From positions 1 through 48,726 of the forward strand of contig JANXVI010000039.1 in the NCBI GenBank assembly GCA_025351745.1: DNA of 48,726 nucleotides, written 5' to 3'. The notes under the pieces are model-generated. The model made no database searches. It had not been told where the DNA came from and saw only the letters and a program-made list of their open reading frames with translations. Both the position numbers and the translations under genes were made by a program. The stretch is from Rhodoferax sp. GTDB taxonomy: Bacteria; Pseudomonadota; Gammaproteobacteria; Burkholderiales; Burkholderiaceae_C. Shown piece by piece: positions 1 through 9,100 of the stretch (position 1 is the stretch's first letter; every line of letters begins with the position of its first letter).

Positions 1-1008
1 AAACAGGCCGGTCATGTTCGGGTCCAGCTCCACCAAGGTCACGCTTTCCACGCTGGGGTATTTCAGGATCTCACGCACGGCCATGCCGTCGCCACCGCCC
101 AGCACGGCCACCTTGCGCGGTGCGCCGAAGGCCGACATCACGGGGTGGACCAGGGCCTCGTGGTAGCGGTATTCATCGCGCTCGGCAAACTGCAGGTTGC
201 CATTCAAAAACAGCTTGTGCCCGGTGCGGCCGTTGGTGACGACGATGCGCTGGTAGGGCGATGTGGCGGCCAGCACGATGCGGTCGTGGTAGAACTTGTC
301 TTCGGCCAATGTGGTGATGTGATCGGCCACGGCAAAGCCCACGCCGAGGGCCACCACGGTTAACACACAGGCCCAGGCATGGGCACCCCAGTGGCGCAAT
401 TCATGGCGGAAGACCCATAGCGTCCAGAACGCAACTGCCGCATTCAGCAGGCCGAACAGTAGCCCGGTGCGAATCAGCCCCAACTGCGGCACCAGCAACA
501 GCGGAAAGGCCACCGACACGGCCAGCGCACCCAGGTAGTCAAAGGTCAGCACCTGCGACACCAAGTCTTTGAGCGCCACTTCGCGCTTGAGGATGCGCAT
601 GACCAGTGGAATCTCCAGCCCCACCAAAATGCCGACCACGCCGACCATGCTGTACAACAAGAAGCGGAAGGCGCCCGGCATGTAGGCGTTTGACAAGAAC
701 AGCAAGCCGGGCATGGCGCCACCTGCCAAGGCCACCATCAGCTCGATACGCAGAAAGTGCGCAGGCAATTGCCGGTCAAAAAAGCGCGACAACCACGAGC
801 CCACGCCCATGGCGAACAGATAACAACCGATAACCGTGGAGAACTGCAGGACCGAGTCGCCCAGCAGGTAAGAGGCCAACGCACCTGCGGCAAGTTCGTA
901 GACCAGACCGCATGCCGCCACGACAAAGACGCTGGCGAGCAGCGTGACTTCCAGCGGACGGGGTGTTGCGCCCCGTGTAGGCGCCTCTATCGAATCCGAC
1001 AAATGCAA
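1..1008 (-). CDS. Membrane-anchored spermidine synthase-like aminopropyltransferase (partial)
   Basis: The gene runs off the left window edge, so its C-terminus is missing and the ORF track does not list it. Translating the minus strand gives an N-terminal half rich in hydrophobic segments (for example LLASVFVVAACGLVYEL and FLLYSMVGVVGILVGLEIP), about six to seven membrane helices, followed by a soluble methyltransferase-fold region with the spermidine-synthase signature VAVLGGGDGMAVREILKYP and VTLVELDPNM. Family knowledge: these enzymes move aminopropyl groups from decarboxylated AdoMet to an amine, here at the membrane. No ATG is available near the N-terminus; the TAA stop of the DUF350 gene is in the same frame and abuts a TTG (start used), with another TTG six bases on. 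It is the last visible gene of the SPFH-DUF4178-DUF350 operon. The family is clear; the substrate and exact start are not. Confidence 0.85.
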   Translation of the reverse strand, partial: MHLSDSIEAPTRGATPRPLEVTLLASVFVVAACGLVYELAAGALASYLLGDSVLQFSTVIGCYLFAMGVGSWLSRFFDRQLPAHFLRIELMVALAGGAMPGLLFLSNAYMPGAFRFLLYSMVGVVGILVGLEIPLVMRILKREVALKDLVSQVLTFDYLGALAVSVAFPLLLVPQLGLIRTGLLFGLLNAAVAFWTLWVFRHELRHWGAHAWACVLTVVALGVGFAVADHITTLAEDKFYHDRIVLAATSPYQRIVVTNGRTGHKLFLNGNLQFAERDEYRYHEALVHPVMSAFGAPRKVAVLGGGDGMAVREILKYPSVESVTLVELDPNMTGLF

Positions 1009-1227
1009 TTAATGGATAGCCGCAGCGATGATCACGCAGATGCCCAAGCTCATGGCCGCAACGACCAATGCCAGCGCAACGTTTTGTTTCTCGACAATCT
1101 CGCCCCACAAATCGTAGGGCGTGATCTTGTCGATGATGATGAAGCACAGCCAAAATATGATCACGCCCATCAGCGCGAACACCAGGGAGCTGAGCACGAC
1201 GCCCGGTTTTATCAATTCAAAGCCCAT
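1009..1227 (-). CDS. DUF350 family small membrane protein
   Basis: A 72-residue protein with two membrane segments (about residues 12-32 and 50-70) separated by a short polar loop, YDLWGEIVEKQN, typical of DUF350. The ATG has a clean SD, AGGAG, about six bases upstream. Its stop codon directly abuts the likely TTG start of the spermidine-synthase-like gene, and only 30 bases separate it from the DUF4178 gene, so it is co-transcribed with both. Known context: DUF350 is repeatedly found with DUF4178, SPFH and spermidine-synthase genes in envelope-stress neighbourhoods; its biochemical role is not established. Confidence 0.85.
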   Translation of the reverse strand: MGFELIKPGVVLSSLVFALMGVIIFWLCFIIIDKITPYDLWGEIVEKQNVALALVVAAMSLGICVIIAAAIH

Positions 1228-1257
1228 GGAATTCTCCTAATAAAAATATGGGATGCA

Positions 1258-2760
1258 TCACTTGTGACCTCCACCACCCGAAAAACCGCCATACGAACCA
1301 CCCGAACTACGCGAGCTGGAGGACGATGAACAATTCTCCACCTGCGGATCGCAACTGGAGCAACGGCTTAGCATGGAAATCAGGATAAGCGTGATAACCA
1401 GGACCACGATGATGGTGCCAATGCCTATTCCTTTTGCGGCGCTGAACGGCGTTACATCGCGTTTGAGCAGGTCCTGCTTGTCCTCCAGCTTGAAGGCTTT
1501 GGCCACCACTTCACTGTCGATCTGATCGCCACTGGACCACACCAGCTCGGTCGGACTTTGCTCCATGGACAGCAGGCGCTTGCCGTTGGCGAAGTCTTTG
1601 TTCTTGGTCGTCTGGCCGCGCTGCACCAGCCAGTAGAACTCACCACACACGTAATTGGTCTCAGCGGTGTAGCTGTATTTCAGCGTGTAGTTGGTGCCCA
1701 TGTAGCTAGCGCTGCTGGCCGCAGAGCTGGACATGGCTGGCGCACCGGTGGTGGGGCGCACCAGGCTCCAGCCTTCTTCCGAATCCACCAAAAAACTGAA
1801 ACCCCGCTTCTGGTTGTAAAGCAGGTACTCGCTCCAACCAAAGTGTTCGTCATCGCCCGGCGCCACGCCCATGCGGTGCTGGAAACCCACCACCTGCCAT
1901 TGCACACCTTGCAACTGCCCCAAACTGCCCAGCGGAATCACCGGCTGAACCGGCTCTTCTTGTATGGCGGACTTGAGCTCGCCACCAATGCCCTGGCTCA
2001 GATCGATAACGCTATTGCAACTGCCGCAGGTAATACTCTTGCTGGTGGCCAGCGTGACGGTGACCGGTGCTCCGCAGTGCGGGCAATTGAATTGGCGGCC
2101 TTTTTCTTCTTTGGTCGAATCGTCCTTTAACCCTTTGAGCGCCAGGTCGTCCAGCAACACGGCCGTGCCTTGCGACACGGCGGGCGGTGTGCCGGTGTAG
2201 TCAATGCTGATGACCTCGCCACTGGCACTGCGCAATTCGACCACATCAAAGGGCTGACCCAGTGGCGGCAGTTTGGGCAACTCGCCCTGCGCGCTGATCA
2301 GCGTTGCCGATACATTGCTGGCGACACTAAATGGGTTGCCATTGACGTTTACCTGATTGCCCACCACGTAGCGGTCGGCCGGTGGCATATTGCGCTGCTG
2401 GGTGTCGGGTTGCGTGATGACATAGGCGCCGTTGTCTTCTGCCAGCCAGCCAGACTGGCCGTCGTCGAACATCGCATTCCACTCGGCCCAAGTACCCTCC
2501 GCAGTTTTGTACTGCAGACGCCCGATCAGCGTGAAATTGCGCTTTTGGTATTTGCCACTGGCAAAGAGTTGCAGCGGACTGTGGTCGTCAAACAGTTCGG
2601 CCATTTTGCCGATGCGAGACAGCACATCGCCATTGCGCACCACCGTGCTCTGGCAAAAGCCGCAGACGGCGTGCGTGGACTGTGCGGAGCGAAACTCCAC
2701 CGGTGCACCGCACCCGGGGCAGGGCGCGGTGTATTTACGCTGTGCGGTTTCAGTGGCCAA
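1258..2760 (-). CDS. DUF4178 domain protein with two zinc ribbons and C-terminal membrane anchor
   Basis: A 500-residue protein. It has an N-terminal zinc ribbon (CPGCGAP ... CGFC), a first DUF4178 module (about 55-200, with the FTLIGRLQYKTAEGTWAEWN pattern), a second zinc ribbon (CPHCGAP ... CGSC, about 225-250), a second DUF4178-like module (about 280-400, VVGFQHR and WSEYLLYN), one membrane helix (IGTIIVVLVITLILISML, about 447-464) and a Cys/Ser/Gly-rich tail. The only usable start before the first ribbon is TTG; an in-frame TAA lies 24 bases upstream of it. No SD precedes it, because the arm of a hairpin repeat (2764-2849) occupies that position. It sits between the SPFH and DUF350 genes of the operon. 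The function is unknown beyond its association with envelope-stress clusters. Confidence 0.85.
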   Translation of the reverse strand: MATETAQRKYTAPCPGCGAPVEFRSAQSTHAVCGFCQSTVVRNGDVLSRIGKMAELFDDHSPLQLFASGKYQKRNFTLIGRLQYKTAEGTWAEWNAMFDDGQSGWLAEDNGAYVITQPDTQQRNMPPADRYVVGNQVNVNGNPFSVASNVSATLISAQGELPKLPPLGQPFDVVELRSASGEVISIDYTGTPPAVSQGTAVLLDDLALKGLKDDSTKEEKGRQFNCPHCGAPVTVTLATSKSITCGSCNSVIDLSQGIGGELKSAIQEEPVQPVIPLGSLGQLQGVQWQVVGFQHRMGVAPGDDEHFGWSEYLLYNQKRGFSFLVDSEEGWSLVRPTTGAPAMSSSAASSASYMGTNYTLKYSYTAETNYVCGEFYWLVQRGQTTKNKDFANGKRLLSMEQSPTELVWSSGDQIDSEVVAKAFKLEDKQDLLKRDVTPFSAAKGIGIGTIIVVLVITLILISMLSRCSSCDPQVENCSSSSSSRSSGGSYGGFSGGGGHK

Positions 2761-2763
2761 GGA

Positions 2764-2849
2764 GGGAGGGGCGGTAGAGGGTTATGCGCAGGAAAAGGAG
2801 GAGCCCGAAGGACGGGGGACACGAAGCAGAACGCTCTGCCGCTCCTCCC
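2764..2849. repeat. Hairpin-forming dispersed repeat, family A copy 1
   Basis: About 86 bp with imperfect inverted arms: GGGAGGGGCGGTAGAG on the left against CTCTGCCGCTCCTCCC on the right, 19 of 23 positions pairing. The arms flank a core that includes GGAGGAGCCCGAAGG and CGGGGGACACG. The core and inner arms match a second copy at 41853-41942 with about four differences over 46 bases. The copy lies between the SPFH stop and the TTG start of the DUF4178 gene, three bases from that start. No transposase is encoded, so it is MITE- or REP-like. Confidence 0.8.
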
Positions 2850-2864
2850 GGCCCCGCCCTACCG

Positions 2865-3911
2865 CTAGACCAGCTTCTTCAACAACTCGGCCTTCTTGGC
2901 GGCAAATTCGTCCTCGCTCAGAATACCCTTGGCTTTGAGTTCGCCCAGCTTCTCCAGCGTGGACAGAATGTCGTCGGGCTTGAGCGTGGCCGCCGCTTGT
3001 GCCGCAGCGGCCTGAGCGGCACCCTGGTTGTTGCCCTGGAGCCCGGCCTGCAGGTTTTGCGCCAGCACCTGGCCCAGTGCCACGCCGGCACCCAGGCCCA
3101 TGGCGTCGCCAGCAATGCCACCACCTCCACCGCCGCCCTCGGCAAATTTGGGGATGGCCTGTGCGGTCTGGTACTGCATGAACTTGCCCATGTCGTTGCC
3201 GACCATGCCCATGCCGATTTTCTGGTCCAGAATCTTTTGCAGCTCTTCGGGCAGCGAGACGCTTTGCACCGTCATGTTTTCGAGCTTCAGGCCCAGCTTG
3301 GCCATCTCGGGGTCAAGCTGGGTGCGCAGCGCCTTGGCAAACTCGATCTGGTTGGAGGCCAGGTCCAGGAACGGGATGCCGCTGGCCGCAATGGCATTGC
3401 TGATGTTTTGCAACACCAGGCCGCGCAGCTGGCCATCCAGTTCAGACACCGTGTATTCCTCACGGGTGCCGGAGATTTCGGTGTGGAACAGCTTGGGGTC
3501 GGTTACGCGAAATGCGTAGTTACCAAAGGCGCGGATGCGTACCGCGCCAAAGTCTTTGTCGCGGATGGTGATGGGCTGGGGCGTGCCCCACTTCTGGTCG
3601 ATCTGTTGGCGCGTGCTAAAGAAGTACACATCGCTCTTGAAGGGGGACTCAAACAGCTTGTCCCAGTTCTTCAAATAGGTCAGTACGGGCAGCGTTTGCG
3701 TGGTCAGCTTGTAGGTGCCGGGGCCAAACACGTCAGCGATCTTGCCTTCATTGACGAAGATGGCCATTTGCGATTCGCGCACGGTGAGCGAGCCACCGTT
3801 CTGGATTTCCATGTCGCGCATGGGAAAGCGCCATGCCAGGGTGCCGTCGCCCTCTTCGGTCCACTGGATGATGTCTATGAACTGTTTCTTGATGAAATCC
3901 ATTAGAGCCAT
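2865..3911 (-). CDS. SPFH domain protein with C-terminal SHOCT domain (YdjI-like)
   Basis: A 348-residue protein beginning MALMDFIKKQFIDIIQW, the usual N-terminus of the SPFH/YdjI 'virion core-like' family. The SPFH region spans about residues 20-230, a glycine/alanine/glutamine-rich linker (about 240-305) follows, and a SHOCT domain (LGELKAKGILSEDEFAAKK) closes the protein. The ORF track extends the frame to 4535, but the ATG at 3911 has a strong SD, AAGGAGG, nine bases upstream and the extra 208 residues are not family-like, so the shorter start is used. It is the first gene of the minus-strand cluster with DUF4178, DUF350 and the spermidine-synthase-like gene. Family knowledge suggests a membrane-associated scaffold; the exact role is inferred. 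Confidence 0.88.
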   Translation of the reverse strand: MALMDFIKKQFIDIIQWTEEGDGTLAWRFPMRDMEIQNGGSLTVRESQMAIFVNEGKIADVFGPGTYKLTTQTLPVLTYLKNWDKLFESPFKSDVYFFSTRQQIDQKWGTPQPITIRDKDFGAVRIRAFGNYAFRVTDPKLFHTEISGTREEYTVSELDGQLRGLVLQNISNAIAASGIPFLDLASNQIEFAKALRTQLDPEMAKLGLKLENMTVQSVSLPEELQKILDQKIGMGMVGNDMGKFMQYQTAQAIPKFAEGGGGGGGIAGDAMGLGAGVALGQVLAQNLQAGLQGNNQGAAQAAAAQAAATLKPDDILSTLEKLGELKAKGILSEDEFAAKKAELLKKLV

Positions 3912-4014
3912 GGTGTGGGCCTCCTTCATTAGGGTTAACTGGAACCGGTCGCAATGATACACAGCAAGCGCCGCCTTGTGTCGCCTCAACAGTTGTATGG
4001 GATATGCTGGTGCG

Positions 4015-5136
4015 ATGAGCCTGCTTTTCACACCCTGCACACTATCCTCCCCACGCGGCGCCCTGCGACTTGCCAACCGCATCGTCGTCGCGCCCATGTG
4101 CCAGTACGCCGCCGACAACGGCCAGGCCACCGACTGGCACCTGATGCACTGGGGAAACCTGCTCAACAGCGGTGCCGCCCTGTTCACCATCGAAGCCACC
4201 GCCGTGGTGCCTGAGGGCCGCATTACCCCGGCCTGCCTGGGCCTGTGGGACGATTGCACCGAAGCCGCCCTGGCCAACACCTTGCAGCGCGCCCGCAAAC
4301 TGGCGCCGCCCACACCGGTATGCATACAGCTTGCCCATGCGGGCCGCAAGGCCTCCAGCGCATTACCGTGGGCTGGTGCACAACTGCTGCCCCGCGCGCA
4401 CGGTGGCTGGGAGACCTTTGGCCCGTCGGCATTGCCGCAAGTAGCCGCCGAGCCCCCGCCCACGGAAATGACCCGCGCCCATATGGAGCATGTGCGTGAT
4501 GCTTTTGTGCAGGCCGCGCAGCGCGCCGACCGCATGGGGATTGAGGCTATTGAGCTGCACGGTGCGCACGGCTATTTGATTCACGAATTTTTGTCGCCGA
4601 TTGCCAACCAGCGCATTGATGAGTACGGCGGCAGCTTTGACAACCGCATCCGCTTTCCGCTCGAAGTATTTACCGCCATGCGCAAGGTGTTCACAGGCGT
4701 GCTGGGCATACGCATTTCAGCCAGCGACTGGATAGATGGCGCGTGGGATGTTGCACAGAGCGCGGAGTTTGCGATTCGCCTCAAGGCCCTGGGCTGCGAC
4801 TTCATCCATGTGTCGTCGGGTGGGATATCGCCAGCACAGAAGATTGCACTGGGTGCGGGCTTCCAGGTACCGTTTGCACGCGACATCCGCCAGGCCAGCG
4901 GCCTGCCAACCATTGCCGTCGGCTTGATCACCGATGCGCACCAGGCCGAAGCGGTGCTGCAAGCCGGGGAAGCCGACCTGGTGGCACTGGCCCGCGCCTT
5001 CTTGTATGAGCCGCGCTGGGGCTGGCATGCAGCGGCTGCGCTGGGCGGTGAGGTGGCCGCCAAAGAAAACTATTGGCGCTGCCTCCCCCGCGAGGTGCAG
5101 GCCATATTTGGCAAGGTGGCCACTGGGGTGCGCTGA
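4015..5136 (+). CDS. NADH:flavin oxidoreductase, Old Yellow Enzyme family (YqjM/XenA-like)
   Basis: A 373-residue TIM-barrel FMN enzyme that reduces activated C=C bonds with NAD(P)H. Visible signatures are the N-terminal RIVVAPMCQYAADNG (with the Cys and Tyr typical of the YqjM subclass), HAGRKAS, the HGAHGYLIHEFLSP substrate/FMN region and QRIDEYGGSFDNR, plus the C-terminal phosphate-binding VGLITDAHQAE ... VALARAFLYEP. The track start at 3976 adds 13 residues; the ATG at 4015 (MSLLFTPCTL) gives the family length and N-terminus. It is divergent from the SPFH gene with about 100 bases between them. Substrate is not predictable; candidates are enones or nitro compounds. Confidence 0.9.
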   Translation: MSLLFTPCTLSSPRGALRLANRIVVAPMCQYAADNGQATDWHLMHWGNLLNSGAALFTIEATAVVPEGRITPACLGLWDDCTEAALANTLQRARKLAPPTPVCIQLAHAGRKASSALPWAGAQLLPRAHGGWETFGPSALPQVAAEPPPTEMTRAHMEHVRDAFVQAAQRADRMGIEAIELHGAHGYLIHEFLSPIANQRIDEYGGSFDNRIRFPLEVFTAMRKVFTGVLGIRISASDWIDGAWDVAQSAEFAIRLKALGCDFIHVSSGGISPAQKIALGAGFQVPFARDIRQASGLPTIAVGLITDAHQAEAVLQAGEADLVALARAFLYEPRWGWHAAAALGGEVAAKENYWRCLPREVQAIFGKVATGVR

Positions 5137-5173
5137 TCCCTTTTCGGTGCAAGCGAATGCGCCGTCAAACAAA

Positions 5174-5204
5174 TTGACACACTTTATATCGAAAGACTTA
5201 TCAG
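5174..5204 (+). promoter_or_regulatory. Candidate sigma-70 promoter for the PEP-CTERM-like gene
   Basis: A perfect -35 hexamer TTGACA at 5174-5179 is followed after about 19 bases by a moderate -10 (TATCAG). It lies in the AT-richer 209-base gap between the oxidoreductase and the exported-protein gene, leaving a leader of about 135 bases. This is a visual call only. Confidence 0.35.
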
Positions 5205-5345
5205 TACTTACCCTCGATTTGATCCACAACATGTAAACCTCTGGCTAGTATCCGACTCGCCGCTCGAAACCCGTGTGCCCAATAACCGTTGGACATGTGT
5301 ATTTCGTGCGGCATTTTCTTTTACCCAAGCAAAGGTTCTCTCTCC

Positions 5346-6092
5346 ATGAAACATCTATTCCGTCGCATCGCTCTGGTTGCGGCTATTGCATCGAGTGCCG
5401 GCGCAGTTCAGGCCGAGCTGATTGATTTCGAGCAGCCGGTCGGTGGCCCAACCGCTCCAAATGCACCGTTCCTCCTCCACGGGGATGAGTTTTTGCAGGG
5501 CAGCTACTACTTTGACGCATTCTCGAACGCTGCGGGCGCGACGGTGGCTGATCTGGTCGGGGCCATGATCAACGGCAGCGATTTGTCAGCCTGCTTTGGT
5601 GTGGTGTGCCCAACCAATAATTCCACGACCTTTTTTGGCGCGCTCAACGACGGAGTTGTGGCTTTTGGTCGAACCGATGGCCAGTCTTTCTCCGTAAATG
5701 GTTTTGACGCCAGCTTTATCGGTGCTTCGAGTTCCGCCCTGCCACCCGTCAGCGGCTTGCTGCGTTTGCAAGGTGTCACCAGCGCGGGCACGAGCTTGAG
5801 CCAGACTTTCCAATTGGCAGGACCAGATACCAGTGGCGCGCTAGGCTTTGGCCGCTACCTGACCAACGGCAGTTTTGCCTCCACTCAGTTTGCAACCGTT
5901 TACGCGTTTGGATTCGCCTGCAATACCGATGGTGCCTGCAGCGCATTTTCGTCCGACCGCGGGCAATTTGCCCTTGACAACCTCAATGTGTCTGCGGTGC
6001 CAGAAGCCGAGACCTCCGCCATGTTCGCCATGGGCTTGCTAGCCATGGGTGCCACAGTGCGACGCCGCCGTCAACAACAACCGTCTGCGTAA
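5346..6092 (+). CDS. Exported protein with PEP-CTERM-like sorting signal
   Basis: A 248-residue protein with a cleavable signal peptide (MKHLFRRIALVAAIASS..., predicted cut after AVQA), a beta-rich extracellular body with two Cys pairs (CFGVVC and CNTDGAC) and a C-terminal sorting signal: the motif VPEAET, a hydrophobic helix MFAMGLLAMGATV and an RRRR tail. Family knowledge: such tails are processed by exosortase and tie proteins to exopolysaccharide or biofilm matrix. The motif reads P-E-A instead of the usual P-E-P, so recognition may be altered. The track start (TTG, 5289) would add 19 residues before the signal peptide; the ATG at 5346 is preferred. A secreted subtilase follows after 30 bases, probably in the same transcript. 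No exosortase gene is in the window. Confidence 0.75.
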   Translation: MKHLFRRIALVAAIASSAGAVQAELIDFEQPVGGPTAPNAPFLLHGDEFLQGSYYFDAFSNAAGATVADLVGAMINGSDLSACFGVVCPTNNSTTFFGALNDGVVAFGRTDGQSFSVNGFDASFIGASSSALPPVSGLLRLQGVTSAGTSLSQTFQLAGPDTSGALGFGRYLTNGSFASTQFATVYAFGFACNTDGACSAFSSDRGQFALDNLNVSAVPEAETSAMFAMGLLAMGATVRRRRQQQPSA

Positions 6093-6122
6093 GCACTGCG
6101 GCCATCGACACAAGGAACATTT

Positions 6123-9100
6123 GTGACCCCTATGAAATTGCGATTTACGCCTCTGACGGCGCTGCTGCTGCTCGGAATGTCCACGTCGGCTTTCGCGCAA
6201 AGCCGTGCCACCTATATTGTGCAACTGGCTGCCGAACCTGTGGCCAGCTATACCGGCACCGTGCCCGGCTACAGCGCCACCCTGCCAGCACCCGGCACAC
6301 GCCTGAACACCCGCTCTGCAGCAGCCCTGGCCTACAGGGGCTATCTGGACGCGCAACAAACCAGTGTGACGTCACTGATTGTAGGCGCGCCCATCGTTGC
6401 CCGCTACTCCACCGTGTACAACGGTTTTGCTGCGCGCCTGACCCCTGCCGAAGTACAAGCCCTCAAATCCAGTCCCTTGGTGGTGGAGGTGTTTGCAGAC
6501 GAAGCACGCAAGCTCGAAACCATTTCCACCCCCGCATTCCTGGGCTTAAGCACGCCCGGTGGCGTGTGGTCACAAACCATTGCCGGTCTGGCCCTCAAAG
6601 GCGAGGACATCATCATTGGCGTGGTCGATGGCGGCATTTGGCCCGAAAGCCCTTCGTACGCGGACCGGGTGAACGGCGGCACACCCGTATTTGGCAGCGG
6701 CAGCCTGGCTTATGGCCCACCACCTGCGGGTTGGAGCGGCACCTGCGTGGCCGGTGAAGGCTTTACGCCTGCGACCCATTGCAACAACAAGCTTATTGGA
6801 GCCCAGTACTTCAATGCTGGCTTCCTGGCATCGGGCAACACCAAACACTGGACTGAGTTCTTCTCACCCCGCGATTCGGTCGCTGGTGCAACCGGCCACG
6901 GCGGCCACGGATCGCACACCTCATCTACCGCGGGCGGCAACAGTGGCGCGCCGGTGACCCTGGGTGGCATCAGCGTAGGTACCGCGTCGGGCATTGCACC
7001 GCGCGCCCGTATTGCAGCCTACAAGGTCTGCTACACCTATGTGAACGCCACTGCCGAAGACGGAACGGGTAGCCAAAATTCTTGCTTCACGTCTGACAGC
7101 GTTTCCGCCATTGACAAGGCCGTGGCCGATGGTGTCAACGTCATCAACTACTCCATCAGCGGTAGCCAGACCAGCGTCAACGACCCGGTCGAGCAGGCTT
7201 TTCTGCGTGCCACCAATGCTGGGGTCTTTGTTGCAGCGTCCGCCGGCAATAGCGGCCCCGCCGTTGCCGTTGCCCATGTCGGCCCCTGGTTGACAACGGT
7301 TGCCGCGTCCACCCATGACCGCGCACTGTCCGCAAATGCCACCCTGGGCAATGGCGCGGTGTACACCGGTGCGTCATTCAATGCTGTCGCATTGCCGGCC
7401 ACGCCCGCTATTCGCGCAGAAGACGCGGGTCTGCCGGGTGCAGATGCAACCCAGTTGCGACTGTGCTACCTGTCGCCCGCCGTGCTGGACCCCGCCAAGG
7501 TCGCTGGCAAGGTCGTCATTTGCACCCGAGGCACCATTGCCCGAACCGACAAGAGCGCCGCCGTCAAGGCTGCGGGCGGTGTCGGCATGGTGCTGGCGGA
7601 CAACGGTGCCGGTTTGGTGGCCGACGTGCACACCATCCCCTCCGTGCACGTTAACGCTACGGACGGCGCTGCCATCAAAGCCTATGCCCAGGCGGGCGAT
7701 GGCACGGTCGCCATTGGCACGTATTTCAATGCCGGCAAGCCCGCTCCGGTCATGGCCGGGTTCTCTTCACGCGGTCCCAACGCCGGCGACGCGAACATGC
7801 TCAAGCCCGACCTGACGGCCCCTGGCGTGGACATCATTGCCACCGTCACACCCGGCCTGACCAACGCCGAACGCGATGCCGTGGCAAACGGCACATTTGT
7901 CCCACCCGCTGATTGGTCGTCTTACCAAGGCACATCCATGTCCAGCCCCCATGTGGCCGGTCTGGCAGCACTGCTCAAGCAAGCGCACCCCACCTGGTCG
8001 CCTGCAGCCATCAAATCAGCCCTGATGACGACGACCATTCCTACGCTCAATGATGGTCTGGCCGGTGAGCAAAATGGTTTGTTGCCCTGGTCGCAGGGTG
8101 CAGGACATGTTGTTCCCGGCAAGGCCTTGGATCCGGGCCTCGTGTATGACAACGGCAAAGTAGAGTTCATTCGCTACCAGTGCAATGTCAACAAGCCTGC
8201 GGTGACACCTGCGTCAGACTGCATCACCTACGGAACGCTCGACCAGACCTACAACTTCAACCTGCCCAGCATCACAGTCGGCGCAGTCGTTGGCAACACG
8301 GTCGTCACCCGCAAGGTGACCAATGTGGGCGCGGGCGCTGCCACGTATTCGGCCACCGCTTCAGTGCCCGGATTTACCACCGTGGTGACCCCCTCCAGCC
8401 TGACCCTGGCGCCAGGTGAAACCAAGAGTTTCACGGTAACACTGACTGGAGCGGGTGTGGCCGACGGCCAATGGGCCTACGGCTCGCTGGTCTGGAGCGA
8501 TGGTACGCACGTGGTCCGCAGCCCCGTGACGGCACGCACTGGCAAGACCATTCAGGCTCCGGCAGGCATCACCGCTACCACGGTGTCCGGCAACCGCCTG
8601 ATCACGTTGACGACCAATTTCAATGGCCGCATCACCGCGAATAAGGGTGGAATGAAGCCCGTCACCGTGGGTTCGGTGGCCAGCCTTGCACCGGGTGCTC
8701 CGTCCGCAGCAACCTTGAAGGCTGCCTGTGTTGCGGGTGTCGACACCGCGTCCATCAAGGTCTATCCGTTTGTCCTGCCGGTTGGCACCATCGTGGCTCG
8801 GTTCGAGACACGTGACGCCGATGTCGGAACAGTGGGTGATGACAACGACCTGATCATCGTGTCGCCGTCGGGTGCGTCGGTGTATTCGGGCAACGATGGA
8901 TCCAACGAGGCTGTCCAAGTAGTCAGCCCCACACCGGGAACCTACAGGGTTTGCGTGGCCGCGTATGGTGGCGCAGCGGCCATGACGCACAAACTGTCAA
9001 GCTGGGTAGTCACCGCTGCGGATGCGTCGAGCAGCTTCAATGTGTTTTTACCGAGCACCGTATACGCCGGTAGCACCGCAACTGCTGGCTTGATGTGGTC

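Noticed and set aside
2784-3905. Long plus-strand ORF of 373 residues opposite the SPFH gene
   Set aside because: It is the antisense shadow of a clear SPFH-SHOCT gene, with no family-like motif and a composition typical of reversed coding sequence.
3912-4535. N-terminal extension of the SPFH frame
   Set aside because: It runs antisense through the oxidoreductase gene, while ATG 3911 has a strong SD and the correct family N-terminus.
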